DNA of 64,000 nucleotides from NCBI GenBank assembly GCA_030526665.1, contig JAUNCI010000001.1, positions 8,895-72,894 of the forward strand, written 5' to 3'. Positions 16,534-25,029 of this stretch are shown here, piece by piece (position 1 is the first letter of the stretch; each line of letters starts with the position of its first letter). A program made the translations under genes and the position numbers. The notes beneath the pieces were generated by a model. It was not told the DNA's origin and did no database searches. It was given only the letters and a program-made list of their open reading frames with translations. The DNA comes from Eubacteriales bacterium (GTDB lineage: Bacteria > Bacillota > Clostridia > Lachnospirales > Lachnospiraceae).

Positions 16534-17685
16534 ATGAATACCTTTAAAATGTTAACAGAAGTTCATTTTGGAGATAACGCACTTGGACGTCTGAAAGATA
16601 TTCCGTACAACAGAGTATTGATTATTACAGACCCGTTTGTAGTGCAAAGCAAAATGATCGATCTGGTTACAGCTCCATTAGAAGCGGGAAATAAAACTTA
16701 TGAAATCTTTTGTGATGTAGTGCCGGATGCACCGCTTGATAAAATAGCAGCCGGTGTAAAGGCCTTTTTAGCCTACAAACCTGATGTGGTTGTTGCCGTA
16801 GGCGGAGGTTCTGCTATCGATTCGTCGAAAGCAATCCGTGAATTTGCTTCCAAGATTGATAATTACGGAAAAGTAGGGTTGATCGCTATTCCGACAACAA
16901 GTGGTACAGGTTCAGAAGTTACTTCTTTTGCAGTTGTAAATGATACAGAAGCGAAAATTAAATATCCATTGATTTCTGACGAATTAACAGCAGATGAGGC
17001 AATTCTCGATGCCGAACTGGTTCGCAGTGTGCCGCCTGCAATTACCGCAGATACAGGTATGGATGTTCTGACACATGCAATCGAATCCTATGTCAGTCTT
17101 CGACATAATGAGTTTTCTTCTGCACTTGCAGAAAAAGCAATCGAAATTTGCGGTGTGTTCCTGCTCCGTGCATATCTGGATGGAAATGACGTTCACGCCC
17201 GCAAGAAAATGCATGTTGCATCATGTCTTGCCGGATTATCATTTAATACGGCAGGGCTGGGAATTACTCACAGTATGGCACATCAGCTGGGAGCAAAATT
17301 CCACATTCCACATGGGCGCGCGAATGCAATGCTTATGCCGCATATTGTGGAATATAATGCTGGAATCAATAAACACAGCCGCAGTCAGAAAGAATATCCA
17401 CCGGCTGTAAAAAGATATACCAATATTGCGCATCTTTTGGGACTGAGCAGTTACAATAAAGTTATGAGCGTTCGTTCTCTGGTAAACTGGATTCAGTTTA
17501 TGCAAAAAGAAATGAATATTCCGTTGACGATTCAGGAATTACATACTGTTTCACCGGAAGACTATTTTGCTGCAATTGATGATATGGCAGAGGCCGCTTT
17601 GAAAGATGCATGTACTCCGGATAATCCGAAAGTACCTACAAAGGAAGATATCGTAAAAATTTATGCAAAATTATGGTCTTTCTAA
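16534..17685 (+). CDS. pduQ: Iron-containing alcohol dehydrogenase (PduQ-like)
   Basis: 383 residues from the ATG at 16534, with AAGGAG 8 bases upstream. Group III alcohol dehydrogenase: AVGGGSAIDSSKA binds NAD, and IPTTSGTGSEVTSFAVV is the family signature. Metal ligands fit D in ADTGMDVLTHAIE, H in GITHSMAHQLG and H in PHGRANAMLMPH. Probable role: propionaldehyde to 1-propanol with NADH oxidation, balancing PduP. No encapsulation helix is seen at the N-terminus (MNTFKMLTEVHFG), unlike the MDR enzyme at 10242. Confidence 0.9.
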   Translation: MNTFKMLTEVHFGDNALGRLKDIPYNRVLIITDPFVVQSKMIDLVTAPLEAGNKTYEIFCDVVPDAPLDKIAAGVKAFLAYKPDVVVAVGGGSAIDSSKAIREFASKIDNYGKVGLIAIPTTSGTGSEVTSFAVVNDTEAKIKYPLISDELTADEAILDAELVRSVPPAITADTGMDVLTHAIESYVSLRHNEFSSALAEKAIEICGVFLLRAYLDGNDVHARKKMHVASCLAGLSFNTAGLGITHSMAHQLGAKFHIPHGRANAMLMPHIVEYNAGINKHSRSQKEYPPAVKRYTNIAHLLGLSSYNKVMSVRSLVNWIQFMQKEMNIPLTIQELHTVSPEDYFAAIDDMAEAALKDACTPDNPKVPTKEDIVKIYAKLWSF

Positions 17686-17794
17686 TTAAGAAAAGATTCG
17701 TTGTAAGTAAAACTTAAAATGCGGAGAAAGAGGTGCAGCATGTTGTATGACCGCGGAGTCATATAACATTGTCTGCAGCGATAAGAATAATAAC

Positions 17795-19459
17795 ATGAAA
17801 AGATCAAAAAGAATTGAAACGCTGGATCGAAGAGCTGTAAACATGGATGGCTTCATTGATGAATGGCCGGAAATGGGCTTTGTCGCTATGCACAGTCCTT
17901 ATGATCCTAAGCCATCCGTTAAGGTGGAAAATGGAGTTATTACTGAACTTGATGGTAAAAGCAGAGAAAAATTTGATTTTATAGATCAGTTTATTGCAGA
18001 CTATGCCATTCGCATAGATCGTGCTGAAAAATCTATGGCAATTCCATCCCTGGAAATTGCCAGAAAAATCGTTGATATACATGTTACAAGAAAAGAAATA
18101 CTTGAAATTGTTTCAGGTATTACTCCGGCGAAAATGGCAGAGGTCATCAACTATTTGAATGTAGTAGAGATGATGATGGGTATGCAGAAAATGCGTGCCA
18201 GAAAAGTTCCGGGAAATCAGGCACATATTACAAACCTGAAAGATGATCCGGTTCAGATCGCGGCTGATGCTGCGGAAGGTGCGCTTCGCGGATTCAGTGA
18301 AGAAGAAACAACGATGGGTGTTGCCAGATATGCACCATTTAGTTCTATTGCACTTCTCATTGGATCACAGGCAGGTCGAAAAGGGGTTCTGACACAGTGT
18401 TCTGCCGAAGAAGCAACAGAGCTGGAACTTGGAATTCGTGGATTTACCACATATGCAGAAACATTATCTGTATATGGAACAGAAAAAGTGTTTGTAGATG
18501 GAGATGATACACCATATTCAAAAGCATTTTTGAATTCAGCGTATGCATCGAGAGGATTGAAGGTACGTTTTACTTCCGGATCCGGATCTGAAGTTCTGAT
18601 GGGAAGCAGCGAGAAAAAATCTATGCTGTATCTGGAATGCCGTTGTCTGTACTGTACCAAAGGTGCAGGTTCGCAGGGAATTCAGAATGGATCTGTAAGC
18701 TGTATCGGTGTAACGGCCGGTGTTCCTGCGGGAATTCGAGAAGTTATCGGTGAAAATCTGGTAGCAGCACTTCTGGGATTAGAGTGTGCTTCTTCAAATG
18801 ACCAGAGTTTTTCGAATTCGGATATGCGTCGTACTGCAAGAACGATGCTTCAGTTTATGCCGGGTACAGACTTCATATTCTCCGGTTATGCGGCAGAACC
18901 AAACTATGATAATATGTTTGCCGGTTCAAACTTTGATGCAGAGGACTTTGATGACTATAATGTTATGCAAAGAGACATGCAGGTAGATGGCGGTCTTCGT
19001 CCCGTTACGGAAGAAGAAGTTATTCGTGTGCGCCGTTATGCGGCAAAAGCTGTACAGGCCGTTTTTAAATATCTTGGTCTTACTGAAGTTACGGATGAAC
19101 AGGTTGAGGCAGTTGTATATGCACATGGAAGCAAAGATACTTTGAATCGAGATGCGGCAGCAGATATCATGTCAGCAGACGATTTGATGAAACGCGGCAT
19201 TACCGGTGTTGACGTTGTAAAGGCTCTCTCAGAAACAGGATTTGAAGAACTTGCAGAAAGTATATTAAATATGCTGAAACAGCGTGTAATCGGAGATTAT
19301 ATGCATACAGCCGCAATCCTGGATGAAAACTTCCAGGTTATGTCCGGTGTAAACACACCAAATGATTATCAGGGCCCGGGAACCGGATATCGTGTAGACG
19401 GAAAACGCTGGGAGGAGATCAAAGCAATTCCTCACAGAATCAATATTGATGAATTTTAA
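17795..19459 (+). CDS. pduC: B12-dependent diol dehydratase, large subunit
   Basis: 554 residues from the ATG at 17795. An in-frame ATG at 17747 would add 16 unconserved residues. With the 17795 start every catalytic residue of the Klebsiella oxytoca enzyme appears with a constant shift of one: Gln142, His144, Glu171, Glu222, Gln297, Asp336, Ser363. That supports both the start and an intact active site. Reaction: adenosylcobalamin-dependent dehydration of 1,2-propanediol (and glycerol) to the aldehyde. The Shine-Dalgarno before 17795 is weak (GCGATAAG). A better GAGGTG at 17730-17735 could feed either a short 8-codon frame at 17740 or the 17747 start, so translation initiation here is uncertain. 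It follows pduQ after 109 bases. Confidence 0.95.
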   Translation: MKRSKRIETLDRRAVNMDGFIDEWPEMGFVAMHSPYDPKPSVKVENGVITELDGKSREKFDFIDQFIADYAIRIDRAEKSMAIPSLEIARKIVDIHVTRKEILEIVSGITPAKMAEVINYLNVVEMMMGMQKMRARKVPGNQAHITNLKDDPVQIAADAAEGALRGFSEEETTMGVARYAPFSSIALLIGSQAGRKGVLTQCSAEEATELELGIRGFTTYAETLSVYGTEKVFVDGDDTPYSKAFLNSAYASRGLKVRFTSGSGSEVLMGSSEKKSMLYLECRCLYCTKGAGSQGIQNGSVSCIGVTAGVPAGIREVIGENLVAALLGLECASSNDQSFSNSDMRRTARTMLQFMPGTDFIFSGYAAEPNYDNMFAGSNFDAEDFDDYNVMQRDMQVDGGLRPVTEEEVIRVRRYAAKAVQAVFKYLGLTEVTDEQVEAVVYAHGSKDTLNRDAAADIMSADDLMKRGITGVDVVKALSETGFEELAESILNMLKQRVIGDYMHTAAILDENFQVMSGVNTPNDYQGPGTGYRVDGKRWEEIKAIPHRINIDEF

Positions 19460-19471
19460 GGAGACTGTGTT

Positions 19472-20152
19472 ATGGAAATTAATGAACAGCTGATACAGGC
19501 CATTACCAAAGCGGTTGTGGAACAGTTGAAAGCCGGCGAAACACAGTCCGCGCCTGTAGAAACAGCACCTGCTGCTGCAAAATTAGCAGGAAAAACAAGA
19601 ATGCGTCCAAAGCGTTCCTATGTCGGAGCTGTAAAAGCTGCACAGGGAACAAATCCAAAAGAAATTGTTATTGGAGTTGGTGCTGCATTCCAGACAGAAA
19701 TTACAAAAACAATCGGTGGAATTCCTTTGGATGAAGTACTTCGTAATGTCAAAGCGGGTATTGAAGAAGAAGGAATGGTATCCCGTGTTGTAAAAGTTAT
19801 GGACACTTCCGATGTTGGCTTTATGGCTCTGCAGTCTGCAAAGCTTTCCGGATCCGGCATTGGAATCGGTATTCAGTCCAAAGGAACAACGGTTATTCAT
19901 CAGAAGGATTTATATCCGCTGTCCAATTTGGAACTTTTTCCACAGGCTCCATTGATGAACCTGGATACTTATCGTAAAATCGGCAGAAATGCCGCTAAAT
20001 ACGTAAAAGGTGAAAAAGTAACTCCGATTGAATGTACGAATGACCCAATGGTTCGTGCAAAATTCCAGGTAAAAGCTGCGTTGATGCATATCGTTGAAAC
20101 AGAACAGCTTGAACCGGAATTAGGAATGATTGAATGGGAGGGTGGAAGATGA
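19472..20152 (+). CDS. pduD: B12-dependent diol dehydratase, medium subunit
   Basis: 226 residues. The N-terminus MEINEQLIQAITKAVVEQLKAG is an amphipathic encapsulation helix, followed by a Pro/Ala linker to ~40. This is the same targeting signal that carries the PduCDE complex into Salmonella BMCs. The core has IVIGVGAAFQTEIT and SGSGIGIGIQSKGT, known to contact the cobalamin. GGAG lies before the ATG. The stop overlaps the pduE ATG (ATGA). Confidence 0.95.
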   Translation: MEINEQLIQAITKAVVEQLKAGETQSAPVETAPAAAKLAGKTRMRPKRSYVGAVKAAQGTNPKEIVIGVGAAFQTEITKTIGGIPLDEVLRNVKAGIEEEGMVSRVVKVMDTSDVGFMALQSAKLSGSGIGIGIQSKGTTVIHQKDLYPLSNLELFPQAPLMNLDTYRKIGRNAAKYVKGEKVTPIECTNDPMVRAKFQVKAALMHIVETEQLEPELGMIEWEGGR

Positions 20153-20544
20153 GTCAATACCCGTTAGGTGTACATGAAGCAGATCTGATTACTTCCAAAA
20201 CAGGAAAAAAACTTTCTGAAATTACGATTGAAGAGATTAAACGCGGCAATGTAAATGCTGATGATATCAAGATTTCTTCAGAAATGCTGAAAAAACAGGG
20301 ACAGGTTGCAAAAGAAGCAGACAATCCACAGATGGAAGCGAATTTTGAACGTGCGTCTGAACTTGTAAATGTTCCGGATGAAGTAATATTAACAATGTAT
20401 AATAAACTGCGTCCAAATCGTTCTACCAAAAAAGAACTGGTGATGATGGCGACGGAGCTGCTGGAAAAATACCATGCACCACACTGTGCAAAACTGGTAC
20501 TGGAAGCAGCCGATATTTATGAAAAAAGGGGAATTCTTTTGTGA
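20149..20544 (+). CDS. pduE: B12-dependent diol dehydratase, small subunit
   Basis: 131 residues from the ATG at 20149 overlapping the pduD stop; GGGAGGGTGGAAG supplies the ribosome site. Conserved PLGVHEADLITSKTGKKL at the N-terminus, RPNRSTKKEL and YHAPHCAKLVLEAADIYEKRG at the C-terminus are diagnostic of PduE/DhaB3. Shorter than Salmonella PduE (173) because the N-terminal extension is lacking. Confidence 0.95.
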   Translation: MSQYPLGVHEADLITSKTGKKLSEITIEEIKRGNVNADDIKISSEMLKKQGQVAKEADNPQMEANFERASELVNVPDEVILTMYNKLRPNRSTKKELVMMATELLEKYHAPHCAKLVLEAADIYEKRGILL

Positions 20545-22355
20545 GACTGATAGCTGGTGTTGACATCGGAAATTCTACAACTGAAGTATGTATTGGCGGT
20601 GTGGAAGAAAATGGAAAATTCCATTTTCTTTCCAGCGCTTCCCGAATGACAACCGGTACAAAAGGAACACTTCCTAATGTGCACGGAATCAAAGCAGCGC
20701 TTTTGGAGGCATTGGAAAAGATTCATCTGCCTTTAAATGCGCTTGATTTGGTGCGTCTTAACGAAGCAGCTCCGGTTATCGGAGATACTGCAATGGAAAC
20801 AATCACAGAAACGATTATTACGGAATCTTCTATGATTGGACATAATCCATCAACTCCTGCAGGTGCCGGTCACGCTGTAGGAGAACTATTATTTCTGGAA
20901 AATATTTGGAAAGGAAAACCGGGAGTTCCATATATTATAGTGGCATCCAATAAGTTTTCCTATGAAGATGCAGCAGAACGTCTGAATCAAAAGCTGTCAG
21001 AGCTTGCTATTAAAGGAGTCATCCTTCAGGCAGATGAAGCTGTACTTGTAGAAAATCGTCTGAACCGAAATGTTCCGATTATTGATGAGGTTCGACATAT
21101 TCAAAAAGTTCCGGAAGGAAAAATCGCAGCGATTGAAGTTGCGCTTCCGGGTACGACGATCAGAATGTTGTCTAATCCGTATGGGATTGCAACACTGTTA
21201 AAATTAAATGCGGACGAAACGCGATCTGTAACACCGATTGCGAAAAGTCTTGTTGGAAAAAGAAGTGCGGTGGTAATTAAAACACCACACGGTGACGTTC
21301 GAGAAAATATTCTTCCGGCCGGAGAAATTACATTTCACGGCGACAAAGAATTAAAGATAAATATTGATGCCGGTGCAGACAAGATTATGGAAACATTGGC
21401 AGAATGCGGAAATATCCGCAACATAGACGGACAGTATAATACAAACGTTGGAAATATGCTTGACCGTATCACGACAAGCATGGCGGATGTGTCAAAAGCT
21501 GAAAATCAGGATATACGAATTACCGATATTTTAGCGGTAGATACGCTTGCTCCGGTTGAAATTTCCGGTTCGCTTGCAGGAGAAACCTGCATGGAAAAAG
21601 CAGTTGGAATTGCGGCGATGGTAAAAACACAGCAGCTTCCTATGCGACAGATCGCAGAAAAATTAGAAGCAGATCTTCAGGTTCGTGCAGTTGTAGCAGG
21701 GGTGGAAGCGGTTATGGCATCACTGGGAGCTATGACAACACCCGGAACAAAACTGCCCCTTGCAATTTTGGATATGGGCGGCGGTTCGACAGATGCTGCA
21801 GTGCTTGAACCAAATGGTCAGGTTCGAACTACACATCAGGCAGGAGCCGGGGAACTGGTATCAATGCTGATTCAGACAGAATTGGGATTATCTGCCAGAG
21901 TAACTGCTGAACAGATAAAAAAATATCCGATGGGAAAAATTGAGAGTCTTTTTCACATGCGTTTGGAAAATGGTGCAATGCAGTTTTTCGAGGATTCTAT
22001 TGACCCAAGATACTATGGACATGTAGTACTTTTGGCACCGGATGAAATGTTGAAAATTGAAGAAGACATTCCGATGGAGCGAATTCTGGAAGTGCGAAGA
22101 GAGGCCAAAAGAAAAGTATTTGTACGAAATGCGATTCGTGCACTGAAAACGGTAGCACCTGATCATGACTTGACAAAAATCCCAAACGTTGTATTGGTCG
22201 GTGGATCGGCAGAGGATTTTGAAATTCCCGAGATGCTTATGGAAGCGCTTGCGGAATACAGAATCGTGTGTGGCCGAGGCAATATTCGTGGCATTGAAGG
22301 ACCTAGAAATGCGGTGGCAACAGGTCTTCTGTTATCCTATCTTGGAAATGCCTGA
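20541..22355 (+). CDS. pduG: Diol dehydratase reactivase, large subunit
   Basis: 604 residues from a GTG at 20541 that overlaps the pduE stop. It has the actin/Hsp70-type ATPase fold: AGVDIGNSTTEVCIG (phosphate 1) near the N-terminus and LDMGGGSTDAAV (phosphate 2) at ~410. With PduH it exchanges damaged cobalamin out of PduCDE using ATP. Length equals that of DdrA/PduG (610). AAAGGGG before the GTG and the 4-base overlap suggest translational coupling. Confidence 0.95.
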   Translation: MRLIAGVDIGNSTTEVCIGGVEENGKFHFLSSASRMTTGTKGTLPNVHGIKAALLEALEKIHLPLNALDLVRLNEAAPVIGDTAMETITETIITESSMIGHNPSTPAGAGHAVGELLFLENIWKGKPGVPYIIVASNKFSYEDAAERLNQKLSELAIKGVILQADEAVLVENRLNRNVPIIDEVRHIQKVPEGKIAAIEVALPGTTIRMLSNPYGIATLLKLNADETRSVTPIAKSLVGKRSAVVIKTPHGDVRENILPAGEITFHGDKELKINIDAGADKIMETLAECGNIRNIDGQYNTNVGNMLDRITTSMADVSKAENQDIRITDILAVDTLAPVEISGSLAGETCMEKAVGIAAMVKTQQLPMRQIAEKLEADLQVRAVVAGVEAVMASLGAMTTPGTKLPLAILDMGGGSTDAAVLEPNGQVRTTHQAGAGELVSMLIQTELGLSARVTAEQIKKYPMGKIESLFHMRLENGAMQFFEDSIDPRYYGHVVLLAPDEMLKIEEDIPMERILEVRREAKRKVFVRNAIRALKTVAPDHDLTKIPNVVLVGGSAEDFEIPEMLMEALAEYRIVCGRGNIRGIEGPRNAVATGLLLSYLGNA

Positions 22356-22378
22356 AGTATGTGCCAAAGGAGAGTATC

Positions 22379-22735
22379 ATGATTGTAAATAAACCTTCCA
22401 TTATTATATATGTAAATGAACCGGATGAAGATCTTCTCAGAGAAATCTGTGCCGGGATTGAAGAAGAAGGTGTTTTGTATCAGGTTTCCGCACATGAGGG
22501 AGACCTGGATACTTTAGCATTTGATGCAGCAAAAGAATCGATGCTTGGATCTGGAATTGGTATGACGGGTCAGCAGATTGCAATGCAGATGCATCGTGTG
22601 CCAAAAGGACATAATGTTTTTGAATTAAATCGGCCGTTTTTCTGGCAATGCCGCTATATTGGCGCAAACAGTGCCAGGGCAATCAAAAAAATGCCGTTTA
22701 AACAGATATATACCGAGAATGGAGAACCAGTATGA
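22379..22735 (+). CDS. pduH: Diol dehydratase reactivase, small subunit
   Basis: 118 residues from the ATG at 22379, with AAAGGAG at 22366-22372. PSIIIYVNEPDEDLLREICAGIEEEGV and SMLGSGIGMTGQQIAMQ are typical of PduH/DdrB, which resembles the PduD beta subunit and forms the reactivase with PduG. The stop overlaps the pduO ATG. Confidence 0.93.
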   Translation: MIVNKPSIIIYVNEPDEDLLREICAGIEEEGVLYQVSAHEGDLDTLAFDAAKESMLGSGIGMTGQQIAMQMHRVPKGHNVFELNRPFFWQCRYIGANSARAIKKMPFKQIYTENGEPV

Positions 22736-23859
22736 ATATCTATACGAAAGGTGGAGATAAAGGCACAACGAGCCTTGTTCATACGAAAAATGTTTCAAAA
22801 TCAGATGATCGCATCAATCTGGTAGGAACCATTGATGAATTGACCAGCCATATTGGACTGGTAAAAACAATGCTTTCTGATGCAAAAACCATCCGAATGC
22901 TTGAAACCATACAGGAAACTCTGATTACCGTAATGGCCGGAGTTGCAGATAGTTATAATCGTAAGTATCACATCGAAGAGGACAAAACGGAAATGCTGGA
23001 GGCAGAAATCGATCGAATCGAATCACTGTTTCAGCGTCCGAAGAAATTTATTCTTCCGGGAAAAACACGTTTATCCGCGGAGATGGATATAACCAGAACC
23101 GTATCCAGAAGAGCAGAGCGTGCGCTGGCACTTGTCAGTGTGAAATTCGGAGCTGACAATGGAGCAAAAAAATTCATGAACCGACTTGCCGATTATTTAT
23201 ATATTCTGGCTCGATACGAGGATGCAAAGGCTGCGGATAATGAGGAAAACTCAGAAAATGCGATTTCTGAATCGAAAGATTCCATTGGACATTCAGAAAA
23301 TGCAATTCCAAAAAAGAATGTACAAATGGAAGTAAGCGAGACAGAAGAAACGAAAATCGGAACGTCAGGAGGAACAGAAGCTGTGGAAAATCTTCAGAAT
23401 ATCAATGAATCTGTTATAGAGGCTGTGCTGAAACGTCTTGGAATGCAGGCGAAAATCAGTCTGTCACAGGCGAAGAGATTGATAGATCGCATTGAAAAAG
23501 AGGCAGAACGCCGCGGCAAAAAAGCAGTTATCGCCGTATGCGGACCGGATGGAAATCCTGTTGCCGTACATGTTATGGATGGAGCGTTTCTGGTCAGCTT
23601 TGATGTTGCTGTGAAAAAAGCATACACATCGGTGGCAGTAAAAATGTCAACAATGGAACTTTCAAAAATAGCTCAGCCGGGAGAAACATTTTATGGAGTT
23701 GATAAATTGGACGGCGGAAAAATAGTTATTTTTGGCGGTGGCATTCCAATCAAGATCGGAGATACAATTATCGGTGGGCTGGGTGTATCCGGCGGCACAG
23801 GAGAAGAAGATCACAGTCTTGCTGAATTTGGTCTTGCCGGATTGAGCGAAATATTATAA
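22732..23859 (+). CDS. pduO: PduO: cobalamin adenosyltransferase fused to a heme-binding-like domain
   Basis: 375 residues. The N-terminal half (1-165) is a PduO-type ATP:cob(I)alamin adenosyltransferase: KGGDKGTTSL (ATP loop), SDDRINLVGTIDELTSHIG, and SRRAERALALV with FMNRLADYLYILARYE. An acidic, low-complexity linker (~170-220, Glu/Ser/Asn-rich) leads to a GlcG/HbpS-like domain (~240-375; IAVCGPDGNPVAVHVMDGA, FGGGIPIKIG, GVSGGTGEEDHSLAEFGL). This two-domain form is that of Salmonella PduO, where the C-terminal part binds heme. It supplies adenosylcobalamin to PduCDE. It is the last gene of the operon; a strong terminator follows. Confidence 0.93.
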   Translation: MNIYTKGGDKGTTSLVHTKNVSKSDDRINLVGTIDELTSHIGLVKTMLSDAKTIRMLETIQETLITVMAGVADSYNRKYHIEEDKTEMLEAEIDRIESLFQRPKKFILPGKTRLSAEMDITRTVSRRAERALALVSVKFGADNGAKKFMNRLADYLYILARYEDAKAADNEENSENAISESKDSIGHSENAIPKKNVQMEVSETEETKIGTSGGTEAVENLQNINESVIEAVLKRLGMQAKISLSQAKRLIDRIEKEAERRGKKAVIAVCGPDGNPVAVHVMDGAFLVSFDVAVKKAYTSVAVKMSTMELSKIAQPGETFYGVDKLDGGKIVIFGGGIPIKIGDTIIGGLGVSGGTGEEDHSLAEFGLAGLSEIL

Positions 23860-23884
23860 AAAGAAAAAACAGTTAAACGAACAA

Positions 23885-23931
23885 AGTCCTTAGTTCCTCT
23901 CAGAGATGAGAAGAGCTAAGGACTTTTTTGC
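23885..23931 (+). terminator. Terminator of the BMC operon
   Basis: Stem AGTCCTTAG/CTAAGGACT (23885-23893 with 23916-23924), with an inner CTCTC/GAGAAG-like pairing, then TTTTTTG. It closes the ~20-kb operon and separates it from the convergent AraC gene. Confidence 0.88.
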
Positions 23932-23959
23932 ATAATAGAAAAAATCATTTCTTATAATA

Positions 23960-24808
23960 TTATTTCCTTTTATATTTCCCGGGAGTGATCCCTTTGTATT
24001 TTTTGAAGGTACGTATAAAGTAACTTTGATCGTTAAAACCGGTCTGATAGGCAATATCCGTAATCGATGCATCCGTAGTGAGTAATTGAGAACATGCATG
24101 TTCAATACGCTGCCGATTTAAATAATCCATAGGTGTCTGGTGAGTCATCTCGTGAAAAAACCGACAGAAATATTTGGGTGACATGGAGACAGAATCGGAT
24201 AATTCCTGAAGAGTGATCTGACTTCCATAGTTTTTGTCGATAAATTCAAGAACCTGTTTCAGCTGTCCGATACGTTTGTAATCACGGCGTGTTCGGGAAA
24301 GATTCTTTAAATAGTAATGTTTACTAAAAACGAGACCGAAAAAGTGGTAAAATTGTCCTATAACAGAAAGCTCAAAACCGTCCTGACGATGCCAGATGGC
24401 ATCAAATATAGCATTAGCGGATTGAATGATCTCCAAATGCTTTTCTGTAAAGTGATGATAAATAATTACATCCATGTGGACAACTTTCTGCATATATTCG
24501 GAACAGGCGGAAATATGCTTCAAAAAGAAATTGCTGTCAAAGACAATGCACTGATAAATACAATCCTTCGGAATTCCGGAATGTAGAATTCCACTATGGA
24601 TAAAAATAACATCTCCGGCCTTTGCTGTAAAACTTTTTTCGTCTAAAGTGACGGAGAGTTCTCCGGATATGATGCGGATCATTTCGTATTCGACATGCCA
24701 GTGGTAGGACATAACATATCGAGGGTGATTGGATTCAATGTGATGAAATTCAAAAGGAAAGTCATATGTTCCGCGCATGCGGTTTTCGTTTTCGGCTAAA
24801 TCATGCAT
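23960..24808 (-). CDS. AraC-family regulator (cupin + AraC HTH)
   Basis: 282 residues from the ATG at 24808, chosen for GAGAGGTG 6 bases upstream; a GTG nine bases earlier overlaps that site. The N-terminal cupin sensor (~15-130; SYHWHVEYEMIRIISGELSV) resembles RhaS/RhaR-type sugar sensors. The C-terminal double helix-turn-helix (~185-282) has ITLQELSDSVSMSPKYFCRFFHEMT and ASITDIAYQTGFNDQSYFIRTFKKYKGITPGKYK, near-ideal for the family. Divergent from L-fucose isomerase, so it probably activates that gene in response to L-fucose or a related deoxyhexose. Confidence 0.9.
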   Translation of the reverse strand: MHDLAENENRMRGTYDFPFEFHHIESNHPRYVMSYHWHVEYEMIRIISGELSVTLDEKSFTAKAGDVIFIHSGILHSGIPKDCIYQCIVFDSNFFLKHISACSEYMQKVVHMDVIIYHHFTEKHLEIIQSANAIFDAIWHRQDGFELSVIGQFYHFFGLVFSKHYYLKNLSRTRRDYKRIGQLKQVLEFIDKNYGSQITLQELSDSVSMSPKYFCRFFHEMTHQTPMDYLNRQRIEHACSQLLTTDASITDIAYQTGFNDQSYFIRTFKKYKGITPGKYKRK

Positions 24809-24968
24809 AGAGGTCACCTCTCGGATCGAAATCTAAAGAATTTTGATGAGCTGAGATTATATTTAAGAAGAATATTACATAATTGTGAAAAAGTGAATAT
24901 AATACTATTTTTTGCTATTATATCACAAGTATTTTCGATTTGACAATCATATAATAGTTTTATCTGAG

Positions 24969-24985
24969 GGCGAAAAGAAATCGCC
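24969..24985 (+). promoter_or_regulatory. Small hairpin in the fucI leader
   Basis: GGCGA/TCGCC stem (24969-24973 with 24981-24985) and 7-nt loop, about 45 bases before the fucI start. The divergent region also has TTGACA (24940-24945) and TATAAT (24950-24955) but these two do not have usable spacing to each other, which suits an activator-dependent promoter. Confidence 0.35.
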
Positions 24986-25029
24986 TAAAACGAATCCAAT
25001 ATATACTTAATTATGGAGGTAATCTAATT

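Noticed and set aside
17740..17766. Eight-codon leader peptide before pduC
   Set aside because: It has a good ribosome site but no conserved pattern (no run of one amino acid and no clear attenuator hairpin), so it is mentioned only as a possibility in the findings and not annotated as a gene.
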